Source: Paramecium sonneborni (taxonomy: Eukaryota > Ciliophora > Oligohymenophorea > Peniculida > Parameciidae). Taken from it: a stretch of DNA of 64,000 nt. Below are positions 56,988-64,000 of the stretch, in pieces. Position numbers and translations under genes: made by a program. Every line of letters begins with the position of its first letter. Position 1 is the stretch's first letter. Location of the stretch: assembly GCA_905182985.1 (NCBI GenBank), contig CAJJDN010000027.1:440423-504422 (forward strand), written 5' to 3'. Under the pieces are notes generated by a model. That model was given only the letters and a program-made list of their open reading frames with translations, was not told the DNA's origin and ran no database searches.

Positions 56988-57705
56988 TATTTCTTTAATA
57001 AACTTTATTAAAAACTATTTCTTTAAATTACTAAATTCAATTATATGGAATAATATGGAATAATCTTGCAGTTTAAATAAATATATTATTCTATCAATTA
57101 GGTTAATGAATGATATATTTCATAAAATTAGGACAATAAAAGTGTAAAACAAAAAATATATTTAAATATATAAATAAATAAATTGTTGCAATACTTTGAA
57201 ATAAATTTTATAAATGCTAAAATTAGATGATAAAAACTGATTGATTGACAAGTAAACATTAAAATTAAAAATAATTTTATATTAACTTAATTAATGAATA
57301 AACAAAACTTATAAGAATTTAAAATAAACATATGTTAAAATACTTTATGTTAAGTTAGATAGGATCATGTTTTATCATTATAATATATGATTTAATGCTA
57401 ATATTATCATAATAATAATGACAAAAGAAGAGACAGTAATAATTATAAACCAATATTGACTAAAACAATAAATCAAATGATTTTTGCAATAATATTATTG
57501 AATATTTGTATCATCCTCGTAAATACGGTACTCTTCCATGCGATTTTTTAAAGTATAAATAAAAAGATATAAAACACTATCAGATCTTAGAATTGCAATG
57601 CTAGACATTGTCCATTTAAACATGATGAATTTCAAATAAAATAAATATTTCAAAATAAAATATTCACCAAACTAAATTAGATCATAGAGAGCATATCAAA
57701 AGAGA
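56988..57705. other. intergenic, no gene seen
   Basis: A+T-rich. A short plus-strand frame near 57510-57630 (YHPRKYGTLPCDFLKYKQKD) looks protein-like but ends in TGA and has no start. It might be the 5' remnant of the neighbouring Schlafen-like relic. Confidence 0.35.
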
Positions 57706-58503
57706 ATGATGGATGATATATATTAAAATAATTAGTTATTATTTAATTCTAAAAAATACATTCAACATATAGAGATAAATTAATTTCAAGACTTGAAACT
57801 TGAATTTAAATAATTTAGGGAGATTAGAATGGAATTAATAAAGAATTACATATGTGCATTTTTAAATTCTTGAGGTGGAATCTTATATATAGGAATCAAT
57901 GATAAAGGAATGGTTTAAGGAATAAAAATGACTAGAAAACAAATAGTTGACTTTCAAATCGAACTTGATAATAATCTTAGACATTTTGATTCAATAGTGT
58001 TTCCAGAATAAATTGAATTAATGTCTGTACCCATTTACAAAGATGAACTAATAATTATATAAGATTTATTTATTATAGAGATAAAATTTAATGTTGTAGA
58101 TAAATAATAATTATATTTCACAAATTTAAATGAAGCTTACATTTAAAGAAATGCAACAATTAATTAATTAAAACCTAAAGAAATAAAGTAATATTATATA
58201 TTGTATAAATAGAGATTTAGTACTTCTTAAATTAATGAATTAATTTTATATTTGTACATATTAATTGATATAAAAATAATACTAATCATAAAGTTTTAAA
58301 TCATAGAATTGATTATAAAAACTTTTATCTAAATACTTCTATAGATATATGATCAATTAAAAATTGTGATATCTAATGATTACTATTACTACTCATCACA
58401 ATTTCGAGGATTAATAATAGATTATTTTTATTTTTTATTTATTGTAAATTTTTAAATTTAAAATAGAGAGAATATAAGCTTATTTAGAATGTATAAAATA
58501 TGA
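57706..58503 (+). pseudogene. Schlafen/AlbA-type domain protein interrupted by one TGA
   Basis: From ATG 57706 the frame reads ...LKLEFKQFREIRMELIKNYI followed by CAFLNS, a TGA at 57871-57873, then GGILYIGINDKGMVQGI. This is the AlbA_2/Schlafen-like divergent AAA_4 core ('EFK......I...ICAFLN..GG.L.IG..D.G.V.G'). The TGA falls where many relatives have a polar residue before GG, as would result from a one-base change of the Gln codon TAA. The domain then continues for about 110 more codons (VFPEQIELMSVPIYKDELII; NEAYIQRNATINQLKPKEIK) and fades into A+T-rich filler before the TGA at 58501. No intron fits around the stop. Either a recent pseudogene, a sequencing error or readthrough. Confidence 0.6.
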
Positions 58504-58595
58504 GTATTAAGGAATAAATGAAAGAAGAAAATAATAATAAAATATTTGATTTTTAGAAAGTCATAATACTTGAGCAAAAGCTGACTTTTTAGATT

Positions 58596-60009
58596 TCAGC
58601 ATAATTTACTTTTTGTAAATGAAACATTGATTTTTCTGCCCATTACTTCTTTTCCATGAAGTAAAGCTGCTCCATTCAATGCTTCTTCTAATGATGATAA
58701 TCTTACTAATGCCATATGTTTTTATCTAATAGTGAATTTAATTTATACTTATCAATATGAATAAATTTAATAGCTTATACATTTCCAATTCCTTTAAATA
58801 ATTCTTTAATATAGGTTTCTTCCTCACACATTTTACCTTTGATGTTGCTCAAATGTAAAGTCTAGCTAGGAGGATTAAAAGAGATTGATTTTGTTTCACT
58901 AAATCTAAATTAAGATTGTTGTGGCATAAATACTAAAGTCTATGGTGATTAAAATGGTAAAGGAAATTAAATTTCTTAATAGTTTGAATAAAAGATTTTA
59001 AGTTTCTAACCAAAAAATACTTAATTGTTCAAATGATCCAAAGCATTTTAAGCATGTGAGAGTTTTTAAAATTATACTAAAGCTGATGTTTTATGTTTAA
59101 TATAGATTATTACTAACACATTTCCAAAATTTGACAATAAATTAAAAATGTTTAATGGTGTAATATTTTAGTTTGTAAGACCTCTCATATAAACTACTTT
59201 AGATGGTTAATTTTCCCTTAGAAATTAAGGAGATATATAGGTATATGGATCTATTTCTTAACTTTTTGATTTATCTTCTACTTCAGGGATTGAAAACATA
59301 TAGGAATTTAGATATGTGTTTTTTTCAGATGAAAATGCATGCATAATATCTTCATCAATAGGATCATGCTCACTATCATCAAATTATATAGATTTAAATG
59401 ATGAGAATTGTTAATATCTAGGAGAATCACCATCATCTATAAATTCCAGCGAAGTTTGTATTTTAGAGGGTTCCCATTCATTTTTATATTCAAAAAGATC
59501 TTATTTATCATTCAAACTAGCTCTTGTTCTTTCATTTCCAAAACTAGCCACACTCAGTCTTATATCTTATTATTATTGCTGGCCATTTTATATAACAGGT
59601 TGACTGTATATTTTAGGGTAAAATTCTTATTCATAATTATTCATTGTTTTTGTTGAATTCCTCTACTTTATTGCTTTGTAATCTACACCTCCAGAATTAT
59701 TATTAAGAAATGTTACATTTTGCAATGTTGAATAATAACTAATAGTCATAAATAAAATATTTACACATTCATGATTGTTTAATCATACAATTAACATCCA
59801 TTTAATTATTACTAAGAAAACCTTGCCTATTATAAAGTTGCCATCTCAACAAAACATTTCCATAGTTTTCCCTTCTCAAATATTAGAATTTTGTTAACCT
59901 CCCCAAAATTTGAAAAGTATCGATAGAACAATGAATGAGGAAGTATTATTGATTAAGGATTCTACACAATCACCAATAATACTTTCGTACTGTCATTCTC
60001 AGATATCAT
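58596..60009 (-). CDS. PTB/hnRNP-L-like RNA-binding protein with three RRMs
   Basis: 454 residues with two introns (26 and 23 nt). RRM1 (about residues 7-95): KVLLVIVQNPQSIILPHSLF, FSNFGEVNKILIFEKGKLWK, FVEMATLQQA, LNGCQLYDQTIMNVYY. After an acidic, Ser-rich linker of about 140 residues, RRM2 reads SKVVYMRGLTNQNITPLNIF, FGNVLVIIYIKHKTSALVQF, LNNQVFFGQKLKIFYS. RRM3: TLHLSNIKGKMCEEETYIKE, IGNVQAIKFI, HMALVRLSSLEEALNGAALL, INVSFTKSKL. The RRM style (beta strands with short RNP motifs, 'L.N.Q..Y...L.I.YS') is that of polypyrimidine-tract-binding/hnRNP-L proteins, which control splicing or mRNA stability. Missing the 26-nt intron would hide RRM1 and place the start wrongly at 59749. Confidence 0.85.
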
Positions 60010-60340
60010 TACTATAAAAATTAAAATATATATATTTATCGATTGCAGTTTAAAAATATATCTCAAAGATTAAAGATCCTCAATAAGACATTATTTATCA
60101 ATTTCATTCAAAAATATTACTTATCAAAACTCTTAGATCTTAATATTATATATCATTTATAAATCTGAAAGTTAAATGCTTATTTATCTTTTATTATTTC
60201 AAAGTAAACCTAAATCAATTATATAAACTAAAAATTATGGAACAATTAAATCTAATTTTATAAAACTCAACTTTAAAATTCAATTTATGAATCTACTGAA
60301 TTCTCTAAAATTGAATTAGGTACTTAAATGATATAAAACA
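60010..60340. other. intergenic, no gene seen
   Basis: A+T-rich sequence upstream of the PTB-like gene. No supported frame, repeat or RNA. Confidence 0.4.
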
Positions 60341-60960
60341 TTAAAATAAGTAGGTTCCTATTTTAGCTGACTTAAACAAGATGTTTATTCTGATTATGCA
60401 AATACTCATGAACAAAGTTACTAATATTAGTATTTCTAATAACTCTATATCAACTTTATTGATTACTACCTCCAGAAATAAAAAAAGGAAACTTTAAATT
60501 TTTCGAAATTATATAATCTGGATGATATTAATTGACAGATAAGAAAATCAACTCTATCTATTTTCCTTTAATTTATTGCTAAAACTAGAATTTTTTAATA
60601 ATTTTTATGTAGTTCTCAAACGCTACTTAAAATAACTTTACATTCACTAAAGATCTATAAATTTAATTTCTGCCATCATTCTTGTAGACAAATATTCTGC
60701 AATATAAATAAGTATAAATAATATAGAATTGAAGAAGTAAGGTAAGTAACTGAAAGCATAATATTCATTTAAATAATATTAATGAATTCACCTGAAAAGT
60801 AAGAACTTAACATAGAATTTAATTAACATTCAAAATTTTGCATAGTATCAAGCATTAAAAATTAAAATATATTAAATCAATTAAATAAAAAAATTGGAAT
60901 TATCTTAAAAAACCTTTATCATGTTTTGAAGATAAAAATTAAGCAGTTTTTTTTTTTTTT
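60341..60960 (+). pseudogene. decayed helical protein gene
   Basis: One plus-strand frame reads LKQDVYSDYANTHEQSYQYQ, then FQQLYINFIDYYLQKQKKET and NFSKLYNLDDIN. A TGA follows, then the frame continues IRKSTLSIFLQFIAKTRIFQ. It looks like a membrane-traffic (DENN-type) C-terminal helical segment, but the match is weak. The frame goes on without protein character to a T15 run at about 60945. No start is seen; it is a probable relic. Confidence 0.3.
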
Positions 60961-61642
60961 GGTTTAAATTTCAGATTATAAATAAAATAGATTATTCTCT
61001 TTCTTTATCTAAATTTATAAGGAATCTATAAGAATATCTATGTTAAATGAATTATTTTAAAATAGTCATCTGACGTAATATTTATATTATTAATATTATT
61101 AGTATAATATAGAATGAAAAAATTCATAAATAAGTCTAATTAAAATTTCAATTCTTATTAATTTAGATATTAGCTAGTATTTGTGTTATTATTACAATTC
61201 ATCCATTAAAACATCTGTTAAATATATTGGTTTTTTTGCATATTTGAAATATAGCATAAACAATTATTGTAAATTTTTATTATCAAATATTTAATTGAAA
61301 TTGTCTTGAATCGATTTAATCACTTTAAAAGATTGGTTGATTTTCTAAAAGCAATATCACTTTTAGACCTAGAATATTCAAATTATCTTACAAAATAGAC
61401 AATAAAAAAAAAATTTTATTAGAAGTATATAGAAAAAATTTAAAACTTGAAATAAAAAAGATTATTAATCAGCTCAAAGAAAAATATTTTGCAAGTTTTA
61501 AGCTAAAATTTATATTCAGAAACCTTTTTAGAAGGTTGTAATCAAGCTATTTGAGTTTTTCAGTAGATATTTTGTGTTAATTATTAAACAATTAATTTTT
61601 CTTTAAATATTTTATATATTGTAATTAAGCTTTGATTACATC
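60961..61642. other. intergenic, no gene seen
   Basis: A+T-rich DNA upstream of the cysteine-rich protein gene. It would hold that gene's promoter, but no element can be picked out. Confidence 0.4.
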
Positions 61643-64000
61643 ATGCTTCTTTTTCGATTATTTATCCTTTTTACAAGGACTTTTTCGCAAATTTTGTATT
61701 ATGAAAGTTTTACAAGCAATTCATTTACAACTTCTGAAGGTATTTAATTTAATAATTAAGAATGGGTTTTAAGTGGCTAAAGTTAAATATATAGTGACTG
61801 TGGTACTATAAGACTGTTAGGAGGATTTGGAGCTTTTGGTAAAGATACTTCAGCTACAAAATTATTGTAGTTACCACCCCATCATACAATCAGAATAACA
61901 CTTGAGTTTTGGAAGTAAGAGTTTGTTTTAGTTACTTTAGAATTGATTCATGGAATAATGAAATTTTTTTCATTTATTTAGATTAAATTTCAGGTTTTTA
62001 ATAGAATTATGGAAGTGCAGGTACTTAATATTGCGGATTATCGCAAGGGGAAACTATACAGCAGATAGTTATTACAAAACAACATAATTTTTAATCTCTT
62101 TTTATCTTAATGACATCAAATTTAGATGGAACTCATACAAATGTATTATCAATTTAAGTTAGGGTTAAAGGAATCTTGGGGAATCAGGGATTTTAAATTA
62201 TACATATACCCTTGTCCATCGGGATGCTAAACATGTACTTCTACAGAATCAAGAGAATAATGCATATTTTGGAATATTATTGATGATAGTTTAGCTAGTA
62301 TTGATTTTAACAATTTTAATCATGATGGTTGGATAATAGATAGAGGATATAAATATAGTAGTAATTGTTTATGTATCAATGATAATTAATTTATTTAAAG
62401 CTATTCCAATGCTTGGAGGTTATGATTACACAGGGGAATATAGTTATATCATCAAATAACTTAATTTAGCAGCTCATAGTTAAGTGAAAATTAAATTTAG
62501 ATTTATATTTATTGATACATGGAATGCTGAAAATGCCTATTTTTATGTTGACAATGTTTAAATCTGGACTTAAAACTTTGATTACAACCTCAGAGTAATT
62601 TAAAATCTTTGCGGATAGTCTTATGATGATATACCATATACTGAAGAAATTACGATAGCACATTCAAGTTCACAAATAACACTTAAATTCAGTACTGATT
62701 TAAATTAAAATCCAAATAATGAATCTTTTGGAATTAGAGATATCTAAATATATATTCGTAATTTATTTTGATATTTTTAGCTTGTATTTTTGGTTCTTCT
62801 TTTAATTAGGCTTGTGGTACAATTTGTGGTAACGGAGATTTAGAATAATTTGAATAATGTGATGATGGTAATATTTATGCTTTTGATGGATGCTATAATT
62901 GTTAATATTCTTGTGTAGAAGGATGCTCTAATTGTATCGATGGTATTTGTTTTGAATGTGATACTGGATGGATCTTTTAATCAGATTTTAATACTTGTAT
63001 TGCAATCATTGATGATAAAAAATTTTAAATTTGGGAAGAATGTGATGATCAATTAAACTATGAAATTTGTGAAAATGGTAAATTTATTTGTCCATCATCT
63101 TGTTTGATCTGTTAATTTGGAATTTGTTTATAATGTTAATTAAATTATGAATTAATCAATAATAAATGTGAATCTATTTGTTAAAATTAATTAATTGTTA
63201 ATGATTTATAATGTAATGATTAAAATTTATAAGCATTTGATAAATGTCATCAATGTTATTTTGAATTAGAAGAAGGCTGTAAATTATAAGAAAATGGAAA
63301 TTGCATAGATTGTTTAGACGGATGGATGGTAGAAAAACCTAATGATATTTGTATCCCTATATGTGGAGATTTAATTATTAAAGGAAATGAAGAATGTGAT
63401 ATTAACAAAGATTCTAAATAATCTCTAGGTTGTAATTAATGTTTATTCGATTGTTAAGATGAATGTTCAGATTGTAAATTTGGAATATGTTATGATTGTA
63501 TTGCAGGTTGGAAATTAATAAATTAAAAATGTTAATCTGATTGTGGAGATAATTAAGTTAAAGGATTAGAAGAATGTGACGATATGAATTTTATTAGATT
63601 TGATGGATGTAATAAATGTAAAAATGATTGTTAAAGAGAATGTTCATATTGTTTTAGAGGGATGTGTTTAGATTGTATATATGGTTGGCATTTAAATGAT
63701 CAGTTTATTTGTGAACCTATATGTGGAGATACTTTAATTGCTTTAATTACTAATGAAGAATGTGAAGATTTTAATGATGTACAATTTGATGGCTGTTATG
63801 AATGTAAATTAGAATGTGGCCCTTATTGTGATACTTGTGTTTATGGAGTTTGTTATAATTGTGAATATACATTTACATTGATTGATTAAATTTGTCTTCC
63901 TATCTGTGGAGATGGATTAGTTACTATTGGATATGAATAATGTGATGATATGAATTTAATCCCATATGATGGTTGCTATGAATGTAATTATTAATGTAGA
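61643..64000 (+). CDS. large secreted cysteine-rich repeat protein (5' part)
   Basis: Runs off the window. ATG 61643 starts a signal peptide (MLLFRLFILFTRTFSQ). Introns of about 26, 28, 28 and 23 nt follow. Two similar N-terminal modules are seen; the first ends ESWGIRDFKLYIYPCPSGCQ and the second NESFGIRDIQIYIRACIF. From about 62810 a cysteine-rich repeat array begins, with the unit 'CGNGDLE..EQCDDGN...FDGCYNCQYSC..GC..C..G.CFEC..GW'. At least six units are visible, with the CDDGN motif degrading in later copies. This is the DUF4215/Myxococcus-type Cys-rich plus furin-like layout seen in a large Paramecium family of probable surface proteins. The role is unknown; it may bind carbohydrate or other cells. 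Confidence 0.85.

Noticed and set aside
57871..57873. TGA read as selenocysteine within the Schlafen/AlbA-like domain.
   Set aside because: Relatives have no cysteine at this place and there is no visible SECIS-like hairpin downstream. A nonsense change of a Gln codon is simpler.

Overview
This window looks like part of a ciliate macronuclear scaffold, almost certainly Paramecium. The DNA is very A+T-rich. Convincing proteins appear only when TAA and TAG are read as glutamine and TGA is the only stop. Coding exons are broken by tiny introns of about 17-36 nt, mostly GTA...TAG and sometimes ...AAG. With these two rules I assembled 32 complete gene models by hand, plus two genes cut by the window ends. 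Each complete model is a whole number of codons once its introns are removed. Genes are packed tightly on both strands: several start or stop within 4-25 bp of a neighbour.

Layout. 1-5.2 kb: a truncated gene, a Qa-SNARE (syntaxin), an unknown gene, a protein kinase and a two-domain cyclic-nucleotide-binding protein. 5.2-9.6 kb: gene-poor, with decayed gene pieces, a 50-bp minisatellite, a 457-N gap and an unusually G+C-rich island. 9.7-15.2 kb: an AGC kinase and two coiled-coil or low-complexity genes. 15.4-21.6 kb: a tubulin-tyrosine-ligase-like enzyme diverging from a MORN-repeat protein, then a single-pass membrane protein. 21.6-27.5 kb: an ankyrin protein, a METTL13/EEF1AKMT4-type methyltransferase, a secreted trehalase and an RCC1-repeat protein. 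29-37.9 kb: a run of coiled-coil or unknown genes, including one of about 1071 residues. 38-40.5 kb: a membrane hybrid histidine kinase with receiver domain. 40.5-43.4 kb: a wrecked PI3/PI4-kinase-like gene. 43.4-50.1 kb: a small unknown gene, a trichocyst-matrix-like secreted protein, a coiled-coil protein with an acidic tail, a helix-turn-helix protein and two small genes. 51.1-60 kb: a probable mitochondrial protein, an importin-alpha-like ARM protein, a strongly diverged eEF1A-like GTPase, an interrupted Schlafen/AlbA relic and a three-RRM PTB/hnRNP-L-like protein. 61.6 kb to the end: the start of a large secreted cysteine-rich repeat protein.

There are four perfect duplications of 0.6-1.2 kb (near 15.4, 19.3, 27.4 and 33.7 kb). 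In each, the two copies flank either a single N or an N run, so they look like contig overlaps that were never collapsed. Removing one copy of the fourth restores an uninterrupted 1071-residue gene. Gene copies inside these blocks should be counted once.

The gene content fits a free-living ciliate: ciliary and cytoskeletal proteins, exocytosis (SNARE, trichocyst matrix), cyclic-nucleotide and two-component signalling, and surface cysteine-rich proteins. Genes are separate transcription units, not operons, so neighbouring position says little about shared function. I saw no mobile element, CRISPR array or confident structural RNA gene. The best candidates for something undescribed are the G+C-rich island beside the gap, the eEF1A-like GTPase with altered nucleotide motifs, and the extreme compaction, including an ATGA stop/start overlap and 9-24 bp gaps.
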